Positions 32,715 through 44,469 of a stretch of DNA of 64,000 nt are shown here, piece after piece. The translations under genes and the position numbers were made by a program. The DNA is from Aspidapion aeneum. Lineage: Eukaryota; Arthropoda; Insecta; Coleoptera; Brentidae. Under the pieces are notes generated by a model, which was given only the letters and a program-made list of their open reading frames with translations, searched no databases and had not been told where the DNA came from. The DNA is taken from NCBI GenBank assembly GCA_963576565.1, contig OY755038.1, positions 204,759,013-204,823,012 on the forward strand, read 5' to 3'. How positions within the stretch are numbered: the first letter of the stretch is position 1; every line of letters starts with the position of its first letter.

Positions 32715-33345
32715 CAACTTAATGATGTTCCCCCATCAATGTTGTCCCCTTCTCTATCGACGCAGCGTTGCATGCGTTTTTTTCCAATGTTGGAAGCAAT
32801 TTTAGAAATCATCAGAAGAGAGGCTGTTAAGAAGTCTTGCCGTTTTTTCCTTGACGTGTTCTAATATTTCAAAACGGGTTCCTTTTAACGGCTTTTCACT
32901 TTCGGAAACAGGTTGAAGTCGCAAGGGGCCAAGTCTGGTGAATATGGTAGGTGGTTAACGACGGGGATCTTCTTATTAGCTGGTAGAGCAGCCACGCGTT
33001 GTTCTTATACAAATCTGGACGCTTTTTCCTAACACGTTGTCTTAGCTACTTAAATACTTCCAAATATAAATGTTGGTTCACTGTTTGACACTCACGCGCC
33101 AATTCAATAAAAATAACACCCCTAATATCAAATAAAAACAATGAGCATCGCTGTTATGGATGTGCTGGAGCGCCCTTCTCGTTCATCATCTTTAACTTCC
33201 TCACGACCCTCAAAAAAGCTTTTATGCCACATAAAAATCATTTTCCGTAGACATCTTTTAGTACTCAGTAGCCGATTTTTTGAGTTTTACTTTAAAATAA
33301 TACATAATTCCGGCAAATAAGCTATGCACGATCCGCTTCAAACCA
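32715..33345 (-). pseudogene. Mariner transposase, internally deleted (mariner 1)
   Basis: On the minus strand the N-terminal part reads (frameshifted) LKDVYGK and WHKSFFEGREEVKDDEREGR, then SSTS, the helix-turn-helix linker of mariners. It is joined directly to MLIVF, DIRGVIFIELARECQTVNQH, LYLEVFK, LRQRVRKKRPDLYKNN, NHLPYSPDLAPCDFNLFPKV, KSRLKGTRFEILEHVK and HWKKRMQRC, the second half of the DDE domain. The YSPDLAPCD block is diagnostic. About 100-110 residues, including the first catalytic Asp, are missing at the junction near 33145-33165, and the HDNA block is frameshifted near 33000. Terminal repeats were not found. Confidence 0.85.
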
Positions 33346-33419
33346 TTGCATAAACCAAACTAGTAGAGGAAAGGCGACAAGATTGCACGCGGTAGTAGAA
33401 TGCACATCAAGGTGAATAA

Positions 33420-33830
33420 CTCCAACCGCCCGAGGCGTGGAGATTTAAAACCTGTTAGTACGGGGTTAATATATTATTATTCTAGGGTTAAATAAGTCGC
33501 AGGTTGTCTACTTTAACGTCGTAGTCCAAGATGCTCTTGGAGTTACGTATCTCTAAATCCAATTTAGTCAATATTATCCTTAACTTGCCTTTGTGTAGGT
33601 AAAACGTGATATCCCCAACCTTCAGGGATGTAAACGTTAATTATCCGGTGTTTACTTTGATCCTAAATAATCCGAAATAATTAAGACCTGATCCAGATGG
33701 CTATTACTGGGAAGACATTATTTTGACTGTACACCTTTGTAGGTCTTATAGAGGAAAGAGTGGTAAAATGAAGTATGGAACAGTAGCGGACGCGTGGGGG
33801 GTACCCTTCCCTTTTTTTTTTCGCATATAC
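33420..33830. other. No recognised gene
   Basis: Nothing recognised. A GC-rich tag 'gcggacgcgtggggggtaccc' at 33787-33807 looks like the end of an undetermined element. Confidence 0.35.
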
Positions 33831-33832
33831 CG

Positions 33833-34020
33833 TCAAACGGGGTAAAGTGAAACAAAAATTATATTTTTTCTTAATAACTTTCAGATGAATGCAGCAAAAA
33901 ATATGTAAAAATTAAGATAAATAGATGTACTCTTTACACTCCTAATGAACTACATTAAGAAAAAAACCAACCTCAAACGAGAGAAAAAATTGATTGAAGA
34001 GTGATTCACTTTACCCCGGA
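33833..34020. mobile_element. ~190-bp MITE with GGGGTAAAGTGAA ends
   Basis: Left ACGGGGTAAAGTGAAAC is matched by the inverse of the right end, CGGGGTAAAGTGAATCAC. The terminal repeat is about 14 bases, with an A/T-rich interior. Confidence 0.55.
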
Positions 34021-34270
34021 GGATGGGGCGCCTAAATCTTTAATTTTCTAATTTTGTAAGTTAAATTTTTCTAAATCTAAGTAAACATTAAATACCATTG
34101 ATTTAAATAATTTTACTTTTAAAGGGACTTTTAAAGATTTAATTCGAGATTTTTAAATTCTTTATCGCAAGTAGGTATAAAAGAGGTGCTAAGGCCAAAA
34201 AGAGTAATTTTAGATTAAATATTAATGTAAGGTATAAATTATTTTAATAGCCAACGAGCCCTTTTAAATT

Positions 34271-35175
34271 ATCTGGGAGCACGGCAGTGCCCCGCCAAGT
34301 TCGCGTAAACTACTGTACCATCTTTTCTTAAAACATTTTAGCCCATGTTTGACCTATCTAAAACTCTACTTCGGAATGAGCTACGAAACTCAAATTTGGC
34401 ACAGTTGTAGATCTTCATAGAGTAAACAACCCCCAAGTTTTATGGACCTCCATAAAGTAGTAAAGTAGTTTCAAAAAACGTCGAAGTTGCCGCTCAATCA
34501 CTCATGTTTAGATCATTAAAATTCTACTGTACTTCCAAAACCCAAAATACAAATTTATTAATGTTATGCAAAAGCTTTGCCAGACAGATAGGATATACGA
34601 TAAAACTATAGAAAAAAATTAAAAACCCCATAGTTTTACTTTGCTTCCCTACCCTATAAAAGAAAATTTATGTAAAAATAACAATGCCCACTTCCAGAAA
34701 CGCTAGAGAGCTGAGCTTTTGAAGGCCGATGGGAACTATGATATAACTATAGGAAAAAATTTAAAACGTCAAAATTTTAATTTACTTTCCTCTACTATAA
34801 ATGTAAAGTTATGTAAAAGTAAGATTGCCCACTTCCAGGAACGCTAGAGAACTTTAGAAAGCTGAAGAAACTATGATTACCATGAGAAAAAATTATAAAA
34901 CCTCAAAATTTTTAGTAAGGCATTGCAAAATTTTGAACAATATTCCGCATATTTTACTACTTTAAAACTTAAATAATATGAAAATCTTTTAAAATAGGAG
35001 GGAAATAATCATAACAAAAACATTTCATGTAAAAAAAGCCAAGAACGTGAAAATGCTATTCCGTAAAAAGAATTAAGATAAAAGTAAAGCCAAGTTCTCC
35101 AATATAAATTTCAAAATGAAAGGTTCTTACTAGTTTGGAAATGTTTTTCTAAACTTGGCTATTACTCCTGCAAAT
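34271..35175. mobile_element. Helitron-like repeat H, copy 1
   Basis: Starts ATCTGGGAGCACGGCAGTGC then 'cccgccaagttcgcg', a start that can form a GGCAC/GTGCC hairpin. It contains the recurrent 'gagctacgaaactcaaatttggcac' module, then ~140-base tandem units marked by CTTCCAGAAACGCTAGAGAG (34692, 34831), and ends with 'ggttcttactagtttggaaatgtttttctaaacttgg'. Copies at 52619 and 55697 share the same start. Conserved start, tandem interior and no coding suggest a non-autonomous rolling-circle-type element; the class is inferred. Confidence 0.55.
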
Positions 35176-35389
35176 GACTCCACAAGAATATCTTGGACAC
35201 AATCTATCTTGATTATAATCAACTTTTGACTTAAGGAGAGTATTCCCAAGTATAGTATAGTATAGTAGTATTACCACTCAAGGTTTTATTAATTTGGTTC
35301 CTAGGTTATTTAGAGGGTGCTGTTATGGGTTTTAGGATCAATTTGGCTACATAAAGGTAATTTATATTGCCAATTACCTAAAGGGGTGT

Positions 35390-35880
35390 TATACAACCAA
35401 AAAGTGATTTATAAAGGGAGTATAATAAAACTGATATTCCTTCTGTTCCTTTTAGATACTTTTGGTTTTATTGATTTCTAATTTATAAAGATGGTCTTAT
35501 AAAACCATTTTCCCTACAGTTTTTTAAAAGAAATAAATATAAACTTTGGTCATTTAGTTTTTATCATTACTTTAGGTCATCACAAAAGTGTTTTATAATA
35601 GAGCTTATATCCTTTTGTTTTTATAGTTACCAGTAGTTTAAAAGTAAATATGATTAGATAGGCGGCCATATAGAACCTAGTTTCCTTAAGGTTTTTAAGA
35701 GTGGTAAATATAAACTTTAGACTTTTGGTTTTTGCCATTACTTCTAGGCATTTTAAAAAGGTTTTATAGGAAGGCTTAAAGGTAAACTTAATTCTTTTGT
35801 ATTTATAGTTACCCATAGCTGTATATTAAATATTATTTAAATAAGCGGCCATATAAAACCTTGTTTCCTTAAGATATCTA
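35390..35880. repeat. ~175-bp tandem repeat, two units and a partial
   Basis: Marker words AAATATAAACTTT (35534, 35706) and GCGGCCATAT (35662, 35845) recur at 171-183 bases, with 'tgttttatagttac', 'ttaccattactt..gg' and 'tttccttaag' conserved. A diverged partial unit precedes it (35395-35520). Confidence 0.65.
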
Positions 35881-37400
35881 ACTTTTATTTATAATTTTAT
35901 TTCTTGTAAAAATAATAGATATACCTAGGTACGGATTGGTACCTACCAATTGCAAGATTGATTATTTAAAGCCCAATAATTAATAATTGTTGAGTTTCCG
36001 TCCTCCTGGGTAGGACACCCAGGCCTAGATAAGGCCTGTTTAGACGGCCAATATAAGAGGTTGCCCTCCAACCTGCAGGCACAACGAATATCATTGCACT
36101 GGCCCTCTCGATTGTGTCGCAATTGCACGATAAAAAACATTTAAAAGTGTTGAATTATACGCTTTTAAACACTTTAAAAACAAATACAAAAAATTTAAGT
36201 GAGGTTATGTTGACTATGTTTATATTTTTCTTTTTTTTTTAGTTTCATAAGGGCACTTAAAAATCCTTGTTGCGATACAGTAACAAATAAAACTAAGTGA
36301 CCACTATAAAACCATAATGGCGTATATAAATTTATTTAAAAAATATTGTGAAGAGAAAATATTTATCTAGTCGTTTTAGCAGTGTTTTTTAACAATAATT
36401 TTGATTTATGTAAACCAAACAGACTTTTTTAATGGTGAATAGTGTAATGATTTTTTTTTAAATTTTAAATATTTGTTATTTTGTTATCAAAAAACTATTA
36501 AAAAGCATTCTTAAGCTGGCGCGCTTGTTTTGAGAGCTTTTAAGATACGATTTTATCAGAAAAATAAATCTGGCAGGCAATTTGATCATCAACAAAACGA
36601 CAAAGTCGGTATATTTTTATGTGATAAATAATTTTGGGACTCTGACATTTTTGGCAATTTTGTGGCCTAAATTATTTTATATAGCCATTGTGAATCTAAA
36701 ATATCGCCATAGCTTTTATAGGAAACTTCTACTCTAAAGGTATTATGGTATTGAACAGAATCGCCAGGATACCAAATTACCAAATCTACTTTTTTAATAG
36801 GACAGAGGACGTTTCTGAGTTGCTTTTAGAACCTGGCACAATAGCTTTAGGCTCTAAAAGGTTCTATACTGGTGGAACCGATAGAGGGCGAAGCTGGAGT
36901 TTATTTCTTATGATTTTATAGTGAGTTTAATACATAGGTTGCCACCACCAATTGGGGAGTCCCATTTAGGAGGCCTAAGGGGTATATAAGGGTAATGGGA
37001 ACGTGCTAGCGACCAAACATTGAAACTAATGGTTTTAAGGAAAGGCGCTGGCAACCTTTTAGCTTCTGCTATAAATAAAGAAATGTTACTTGGGTTGTCA
37101 CAATTTAGTATTTTTATCCAAAGAACTTACAGTTTTAATCTGTACAAATTCACACCATAGTTCTAGAAAATCTAGGAGGCATTTTTCGTAGGCTATAAAA
37201 CAACTGCATCCGGGTGGTTGACAGTAACAAATGTTAATTAGGGGCACAATTCTCCAAACAATAGAAATCCTATTTTAGTTTGTACGTACTTTGTCTGGTT
37301 TCAGGATAATAAAGTTCATACAGCTAGCAAACCTCTGATAAATCCCTATTTACTACACGTGTGTAATAAGGTATTAGTTTGATAACTGTACAGTATGTCC
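35881..37400. other. No recognised gene; possible LTR-like block
   Basis: A 65-codon minus frame at 35943-36140 is GC-richer but unassignable. The segment 36880-37105 has 'gtatataaggg' and 'aataaag' in the order expected of an LTR or a Pol II unit, without a partner LTR in the window. Confidence 0.3.
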
Positions 37401-37417
37401 CAATTTCGATTATTGTC

Positions 37418-38136
37418 CGGCTAGAATAAAATGAGGCACAACAGAGATGGCTTCAATTTGCGCTATCTTTCTTTGTCCAGTGGCATGCTATAATTGTTTA
37501 ATTCATCATTATTAGGTACTAATTTTATATTTGACTCCTCCTAAGCCTATCTTTGCCATACCTTAATTTTCTTAAAAATAAATATTTTTTCAAAACTTTT
37601 ATATTTATTGTATTATTATGTAGGTTCCTACCTATTTCATTGGTAGGTGCGTAAGAATCTAGAAGCCTAAAAAACACCAATTGACTTTCTAAAACTTGCA
37701 AGAATCCAAAACCATTTTTTATATATTCAAAAAGGAAACTTCACAGTGTTTTATTAAAAAACTAAACAAGTGTAAATGATACGGCACCGTTTCCTTTTGA
37801 TTTTTAGAATTTGTATGAAACGTGCCTAGTCATCCTGTTTGAGACCAGCGATAACAATAGATGCCCAATAAAAGGTTGTGAATTGTGAACGGGACGGAAT
37901 CTAATTGAGCCAGCGGTAACAATAGAACCCCAATAAAAGGATGTGAATTATGAACGGGCTGCAGTCGATTTCGTTAAACGTACCAGGAGAGTACCGTGTT
38001 TTTTTGTAATACTAAAATTTTGTTCATGGTAAATTTGCTGAAAAGAAAGACCTATAAAGTAAGACAAAAGTGCTGTAAACAGGGGGAGATAAATTGAGTT
38101 GAGCCATCGCTTTTGCGCCTCATTTTATTCTGGCCA
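37418..38136. mobile_element. ~720-bp TIR element T37
   Basis: Left GGCTAGAATAAAATGAGGCA faces right 'tgcgcctcattttattctggcc'; the inverse of the right is GGCCAGAATAAAATGAGGCG. A partial inverted copy exists at 21040-21375. Inside, a 65-base tandem pair sits at 37845-37975 (AACAATAG at 37853 and 37918, 'ccaataaaagg.tgtgaat.gtgaacgg'). Confidence 0.65.
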
Positions 38137-39060
38137 GAGAGTAGAACAAACGTACAACTCTGAATTTCTTTTATCCTTGGCCGAGTTCGTAAAGTCGTCG
38201 ATGGATTCATCAATGACAACACTCATTTTCTTAAATTAACCAGTGCAAATTCGTTGAAATCCATCGGGTTCGTAAATTTTCTGATGACTTCCATTAAGTC
38301 ACCAATTATTGATAGCATCAATGCTCAACGACTCTAGGGGTCGGTGTGCAGTCTTTGGTGAATATCAGTTACGTCAAAATTAGGTGATTTTTTTTGTGCG
38401 TCTGGGTGATTTTTTATTTTCTTGTTGTCTTTTTTTTTTAGATAAATGCTCCACGTTATAGTAAGCAATGGGATGGACATCTTGATAGTGACTCAAAACT
38501 CGGATGATGAAGATCTGTTAATTTTGGTATCACCAGACCGCGGCATGTCAGGATAGAAGGTTACGTTGAAAATATTGTTTTCATGTCCTTGTGCAGACTC
38601 TTTTAGAACAAAATAAAAATCGAAAAGAGCGTGGTTATCGAATCTGATTTTAATTTCTTCCCGCGCATTTCCTTCTTACTCGCAACTGTCCAAATATATT
38701 TGGGCATATTAAATGCAATGCGCAGGATCAAAAAGACCTCCAAAATGTACGCTTGCAGACATTAAAAAAACTTTCTGATCAATGTTAACGCAGACAATTT
38801 CCTCCCTACAGTCCGCTCTTACTACCTGCTGCGTGAACAAGCCATATGTCAAAAAACCGTGAACCGGTGAACATGAAACATGTTACTGAGTTTAAATTTT
38901 GACATTTAAAATTTTAGTTTCAAAAAATTTTAATTTTTGATTTATTTATTTTTTTATAATCTCTGATAACTAATTTTAACAGCTTGTCCCAATTTCGATT
39001 AGAAAAAATGGGAAATTTGGAATTTCTTTTAACTTTCTTACGTTAACAAAAAACTTTTTC
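38137..39060. other. No clear gene; possible decayed minus-strand frame
   Basis: At 38175-38385 the minus strand is open in patches (ALMLSIIGDLMEVIRKFTNP, then FNEFALVNLRK) with stops between. It might be a transposon relic; no family recognised. Confidence 0.3.
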
Positions 39061-39064
39061 TTTT

Positions 39065-40178
39065 TCAAGTAGCCTAATTTTCGCCACCTTCCTATTCCCA
39101 TATTCTTGGTGTCATCTTTGACATCGTCTATTTAACTTTTTCGTGGCCTTCCTCCTACAATCCTTCCTACAGGTCGTCAGTTAATTATTAGCTCACACAT
39201 ATACTATACTATAGTAGTGTGAGCTATGGTGATCCTAATCTTTTCGAGAAAAAAAAAGTTCCTCCGATTTCAAAATTTTTATATATCTTTGCGTTTCAGA
39301 TGATTTTGAAACTTTTTTGTTGCGCCGTCTGTCTGTCTGTCTGTCTGTATGATTGTCATATGACTGTATGTCTGTCTGTAACGACCAACGCGCATAACTC
39401 AAAAACCGCTTAGCTCATTTTAATGAAATTTGGTACCTAGGCTTGCTCTTGGGTCGAGATGGTCCCATTTAAAAATGAACAAAATCCACCAAACACAAAC
39501 CAAATAAAAGGGTGGGGGTAGATTTAAAAAATAAGAGTTTATGTGAAAATATGGCGTGTGAGATATCAAACGAAAGGTAATTGAGTCTGGAGTTAAACAA
39601 AATACATTTTGATTTATTTTAAAAAAAGGGTGGGGGTATATTTCAAAAATTAGAGTTTAAGTGAAAAAAAAAAGTGTGTGATATCAAACGAAAGGTAACT
39701 GAGTCCGGAGGGTAACAAAATACATTTTAGTTTTTTTAAGGGTGGGGGTAGAATTCAAAAATTTGAGTTTAAGTCAAAACATGGCTTGTGTGGTATCAAA
39801 CAAAAGGTAATTTAGTGTGGAGTTGAATAAAATATATTTCAGTTTTTAGTTATATTAGCTCACACGTACACTATAACTATAGTACCTAGTGTGAGCTTAG
39901 GGGCCCATATATTGGCAGAGTATTTTTCTTGATGTTCTTGTCTCATTCATTCTCTGTACATGTACCAACCAGATGTTCTTCTACTTTTCATGAATCTCAC
40001 GACGTTTGTGCCATCTATCAGCTGTTCTAATTCATAAATAATACGTATTAGCCAATAACCATATTCTGTTTGCATTGGTCCAAAGATTTTACGAAAAAAT
40101 TTGCTTATATTTTTAGTAGTTCTTCATTCGCTTTTGTGCGTGTCCATGATTCGCAGCCATATATTACTACCATCCTAT
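39065..40178 (-). pseudogene. LINE reverse transcriptase C-terminus (D), split by an insertion
   Basis: The minus strand from 40178 reads VVIYGCESWTRTKANEELLK, then frameshifted NMVIG, LFMN and VQRMNETRTSRKIL to about 39932. After the interruption it resumes at about 39190 with CRKDC or GGRPRKS, a stop, IDDVKDDTKNMGIGRWRKLG and YLKK. YG-E-WT-TK, a H--RM, and GRPR--W-DDV-D blocks are the order found after the RT domain in insect non-LTR elements. The middle (39191-39931) is a copy of element U. The same family appears at 56718. Confidence 0.75.
39191..39931. mobile_element. Element U copy 1, TAGCTCACAC palindromic ends
   Basis: Starts with the palindrome ATTAGCTCACAC...GTGTGAGCTA (39190-39228) and ends with ATTAGCTCACACGTACACTA...'tagtgtgagctta' (39852-39896), followed by 'ggggcccatatattggcagagtattttt'. 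Inside are CTGTCTGT repeats, the module 'ataactcaaaaaccgcttagctc..aatgaaatttggtacc', and three ~115-base units marked GGGTGGGGGTA (39510, 39628, 39740). It lies within a LINE relic. No protein seen. Confidence 0.7.
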
Positions 40179-40827
40179 TAGCTCACACATATACTATACT
40201 ATGCGCCGTCTGTCTGTCTGTCTGTCTGTATATCTGTCTGTCTGTCTGTCTGTCTGTCTGTATGTCTGTCTGTAACGACCAACGCGCATAACTCAAAAAC
40301 TGCTAGGCCGATTTTAATGAAATTTGGTACCTAGGCTGGGTCTTGGGTCGAGATGGTCCCATTTAAAAATGAACAAAATGCATCGAACACAAACCAAATA
40401 AAACGGTGGGGGTAGATTTCAAAAATTAGAGTTTATGTAAAAATATGGCGTGTGTGATATCAAATGAAAGGTAATTGAGTCTGCAGTTAAACAAAATACA
40501 TTTTAATTTATTTAAAAAAAAGGTGGGGGTATATTTTAAAAATTACAGTTTAAGTGAAAATATGGCGTGTGTGATATCAAACGAAAAGGTAATTGAGTCC
40601 GGAATTTAACAAAATACATTTTAGCTTTTTTTTTAAGGGGTGGGGTAGATTTCCAAAATTTGAGTTTAAGTCAAAACATGGCTTGAGTGGTATCAAACAA
40701 AAGGTAATTTAGTCTGGAGTTGAATAAAATATATTTCAGTTTTTAGTTATATTAGCTCACACGTACACTATAACTATAGTACCTAGTGTGAGCTTAGGGG
40801 TCCATATATTGGCAGAGTATTTTTAGT
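40178..40827. mobile_element. Element U copy 2
   Basis: Same order as copy 1: ATTAGCTCACACATATACTA, CTGTCTGT tract, module, three ~115-base units, and TAGCTCACAC palindrome with 'tccatatattggcagagtattttta'. The left palindrome is shortened compared with copy 1. Confidence 0.7.
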
Positions 40828-40939
40828 AGTGTGGAATTGTTTGAGCATTTTGTTAAAATCTTTGAAAAGTTTTTTGTCTTACGGTATCCAAATTTTCACA
40901 TTTAAGATTTTAATTTATGATTCCTTTATGTTTTGTACA

Positions 40940-41011
40940 ACTTAACGACCGATTTACCACATACACACTACAGTTTGCTGATGACCAAGTAATTGTTGCA
41001 AATGATAAAGA

Positions 41012-41051
<40 letters not shown>

Positions 41052-41720
41052 AGAAACTTAACCGAGGGATACCAAAAGTGGGGGTTAACACTGAACGTGG
41101 ACTTATGTGTTGGAAACGAATCAAGTGAGTTAGACTAGTCAACTGACAAACAATATCGGCTATGACATACTTGGGTGTCACATTTAATAAGACAGGAACA
41201 GACTGTAAAGAACTGGAAAAAATAATAAAAAAAGGTTATTGGATTCCCTAAAATTTAACATATATGAAACAAACAAACGCTGTTGCACGGAATAGATACT
41301 AGGTCGCGTAACAAAAAAATACAAAACAAAAATGGAAAGTGTCGAATTGAATGCACTAAGAAGATTAATCAGAATATCTAGACCAGATCATATTATGAGA
41401 AATAAGACCATAAAAGAAAGAATGGGAATCGAGGGAAGCATAACGGATGACATCACTAAAAGAAAACTGATATGTTACGGCCACGTGCAATGGATGAACG
41501 ACGAAAGCAATAATTATAGAATATAATATATTATTGACGAAAGATTACCAAAGCAGGTCCCAGAATGGCAACCTATTGGCTCACAAAAAGAAGGCATCCT
41601 AAACTGGAATGGCAACATTCAATCAAAAAATCAATTAGTCAAAACAACCTGACAGAAGATGATTGTCAAGATGGAATAATGTGGAGAATAGGCGTCGGAC
41701 AAGATAGAAAAACGTTCTAA
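40940..41720 (+). pseudogene. LINE reverse transcriptase 3' half (E) with (TA)n inside
   Basis: Reads TYTLQFADDQVIVANDKED, then a (TA)n run of about 36 bases read as Ile-Tyr repeats, then MMRNLTEGYQKWGLTLNV. It goes on, with shifts, to YLGVTF, MESVELNALRRLIRISRPDH, ERMGIEGSI, YGHVQWMND, RLPKQV, NLTEDDCQDGIMWRIGVGQD and RKTF before the stop at 41718-41720. FADD is intact. The repeat replaces or expands the Glu-Asp-Leu/Ile-x-Tyr-Met stretch that links motif C to motif D. Several stops mark it as inactive. Confidence 0.85.
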
Positions 41721-42080
41721 ACCGACATAATAATATTTTTATCAGCATTTTTATACTTTCTTTTTAAACTTGAACTCGTTTGTGTTAAGGACAAGCATAA
41801 ACATGCAGCATTCAGTTTGCATGCGTCAATTACAATGCAAAATATTCCACCACAGCTGGCGTGGATGCTTCCATTTATGTCCTAATTGTTTGGAGTATGA
41901 CATCTGTGTTTACAGAGCTATATTTTTTAAAAAGCATTTTTTAGCAAAAAAAAATCATTTTTTTTAAACCACTTTATAAATGAATTTTACATGATAAATT
42001 AATGCATCAGCTATAAACATATGTAGGTTTAATGGTAACAAGGACACTGTTGTTCTGGTAAATATACGCTTTAATCCATC
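41721..42080. other. No recognised gene
   Basis: AT-rich; a 65-codon plus frame (41770-41967) without recognisable domain. Confidence 0.4.
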
Positions 42081-42118
42081 AGTAACATTTCGACAATGGT
42101 TTTTGTCTTCATCAGACC
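42081..42118 (-). ncRNA. Hammerhead-like motif
   Basis: On the minus strand: GGT, CTGATGA, A, GACAA, loop AAACCA, TTGTC, GAAA, TGT, T, ACT. The conserved CUGAUGA and GAAA cores flank a five-pair stem, and GGT/ACT could close stem I. The order fits the minimal hammerheads reported in Penelope-like retroelement ends. Stem III is at best two pairs (ATGT, from an ACGT by one C-to-T change). Activity is unproven, and one unpaired A precedes stem II. Confidence 0.4.
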
Positions 42119-43240
42119 TTCAGACTAGATCGTACATTAGAAACAACAAAAATCAAGAACTTAAGCACATAAGGAACACACACTTCACAAAAATGATTTC
42201 AATTTATGGAGAAATTGCGAGGATCCATGACGTGATGTCCCGGCGTCCAAAGTTAGCGTTGGCTGTTACAGCACCTCATGTGCACTTTAAATTAGTGCAC
42301 TGCGACGACTTGGCGTTATCGGTCGGGCTATATTATTTTGATTGTGACGATTTTGTAGCTACGAGAATGGCGAAAGTTTCTGATTCTGAAAGCATTAGCA
42401 TGCAATACTTATAGACAATTAGATTTTTTTTTACCACAATTTGTGAGAATAGATTACCTGCCCTCGCAATGTTATTTATTAAGAAAGTTTATTGAATTGG
42501 TTATTGAAGAATTTATTTAAAATAAGGACAGACGCCTTTACTATCAACACAAAACGTAAAATAAAAACAATAATAATAAATAGCTAATATCTAATTAATT
42601 ATCTCATTTTTTATTTATTTGCTCTAAATTAAATGATATAATGGCACACTCGATGGCCCAAAAAATTAGGCGTGGCACTGAAAAAAAAATTTCGCCTGCG
42701 CCGCAACTTTTTTTGGGTGCATGTAAGTTTTACACCACGCTCCGCCACGGAACCTAACATGTTTTGCACTAATCTCTTATTGGCTTTTATAGATATGCGA
42801 TTTCGCAGCTGCCGTGTCTTTGATGGATACTGCCCTTGGTGCAAATTTTTGTGCTGCGCTTCTTTTTTTAATGGAATATGGTCTTAAAATAATAACAAGA
42901 ATATTTCAAACTTAGGGATCGACTTAGCTCAAGGTATGATAGATAGTGGCGCAAACAATGTATTTCTAAACATGTGTTCAATTTCTAGCACTTCGCTTGA
43001 GCCAAATCCATAGTTAGGTACTGCGATGCATGTTAATTAACCGCATATAAGGTTCGTACACATGGCATAACTGGATTCGAAACGAGTAGGTATTACTCGT
43101 TGTACTGGATGGAACAGCGGGGCTTTAATCTAAAGATAACCATTAAAACGAAAAACATCCCCATTAGACTATTGTAATTGGCGTAGCAGGGCATTGCTGG
43201 AACTCGAGGCTAGTATCGGTGTCACGTGCTTTTATAATAT
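42119..43240. other. No clear gene; GC-richer open stretch
   Basis: A 103-codon plus frame runs from 42103 to 42414 (middle ARIHDVMSRRPKLALAVTAP, end SDSESISMQYL). Composition is coding-like in its second half but no family was recognised. A GC-richer patch at 42670-42880 is open on both strands with no clear product. Confidence 0.3.
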
Positions 43241-44060
43241 GATTTGTTAGAGCAGCAAGACGACCAGGTAAGGTAAAATCACGTTCAAGCTTTTGCTTTA
43301 TATGGAAAATGAAGAGCCGAAAAATAAATCTTAAAGTCGTCATTCAAATTTTGACTCACAGATTAAAGTTTGTTGGTATTAGGTTCGCCTCTCATCGCAT
43401 CTTGTCTACAAAATGTGTATCTTCTAGATACGCTCAACTTCTGACTACTGTACTTGTCTTCACTGTTAACTACGTGTGGGACGTTACGTTCTCAGCTTAC
43501 AACTAACTGCTAAACTCTTTTGGAGATGCTTTTATTAAAAACCGTTTGGCATTGATAGGATGTCGAGATGTTTTTTGTTTGCTGTATAAACATCATCGAT
43601 GCCCGGTCAATCACATATGATTTTTATTCCGTATATAATTTATTACACGTTTTAATACAAATTGAACTATATACAGGAGTTTATTTCCTTAGATTGTTTA
43701 GGGTTAATGTGCACTTGCTTATAAACGTAACTTGTGCCATTTAGTTAATAGGACATTGTATATCGAGAATATATGCAAGTGTAGTCTAGGAGGTGACATA
43801 CAGCCGATAAGCCAGGATTAATAACCCAGGAGCCTGCTATAGTTGGTATCAGGATGGAGCCAGCAATAATTCTCCAAAAGTCAACTCACGACGATTACGA
43901 CTGTTGCGCTAAAAAAAACAAAAGTCTATCGTCTAAAACCAAGTTCTGCTGGGACGACATATGTGAGTGGGCCTTTACCTATCTGGGAAGTCCAATAATA
44001 TTCCTGACTCTCTTTCTACAAGGTCTTTTAATGAACTTTTCAGAGTGAGCCAGTTCCGGT
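43241..44060. other. Possible decayed Copia-type leader, weak
   Basis: At 43846-43854 TGGTATCAG, a word like the initiator-Met primer-binding site of Copia elements, is followed at once by an ATG opening a 64-codon frame (43854-44048, starting MEPAIILQKSTHDDYDCCAK). Without a matching LTR pair or gag/pol motifs this remains a suggestion. Confidence 0.2.
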
Positions 44061-44469
44061 ATATTTATTTATATGATAGCGATGTTAGCTAGATGCAAGA
44101 ATTTTATGATGCTCTGGAAATAAATATTGACACTAAAAAACAACTAAAAAAAGCAGTCGGTCATCTGTTATGAGGAGGCCTGTCCATTACAATCCTAGAG
44201 TCCCTTGGTGAAACGGTTAACTAGATAAGCTTCGACTGAAAACCAGGAGGAGCCCTGACACTACAGGGAAGCCAGAAGAGACCCCAAGACAGAAGTAAGA
44301 AGAAGTAAAAGAGAGAACTGGTGAACACACCAGGAACGTTCATACTACTCAAATACTAAGTAGTAATTTGAGGCAAATACTTACGTCTGTTAAAAAACCA
44401 AATATGATATTAACCTTAAGTTTTTCTTTGGGGGAGGAAAGCTACCACGTAACGCCATCTGCCGCCGAA

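Noticed and set aside
36661..37105. Solo LTR with TATATAA and AATAAAG.
   Set aside because: No partner LTR or target duplication could be shown; such words are common in AT-rich DNA.
40190..40291. Cys/Val/Ser-rich peptide from a plus-strand frame.
   Set aside because: It is the translation of the CTGT microsatellite.
43245..44050. Copia-type retrotransposon suggested by TGGTATCAG before an ATG.
   Set aside because: No second LTR, no gag CCHC, protease, integrase or RT. Kept only as a weak note.
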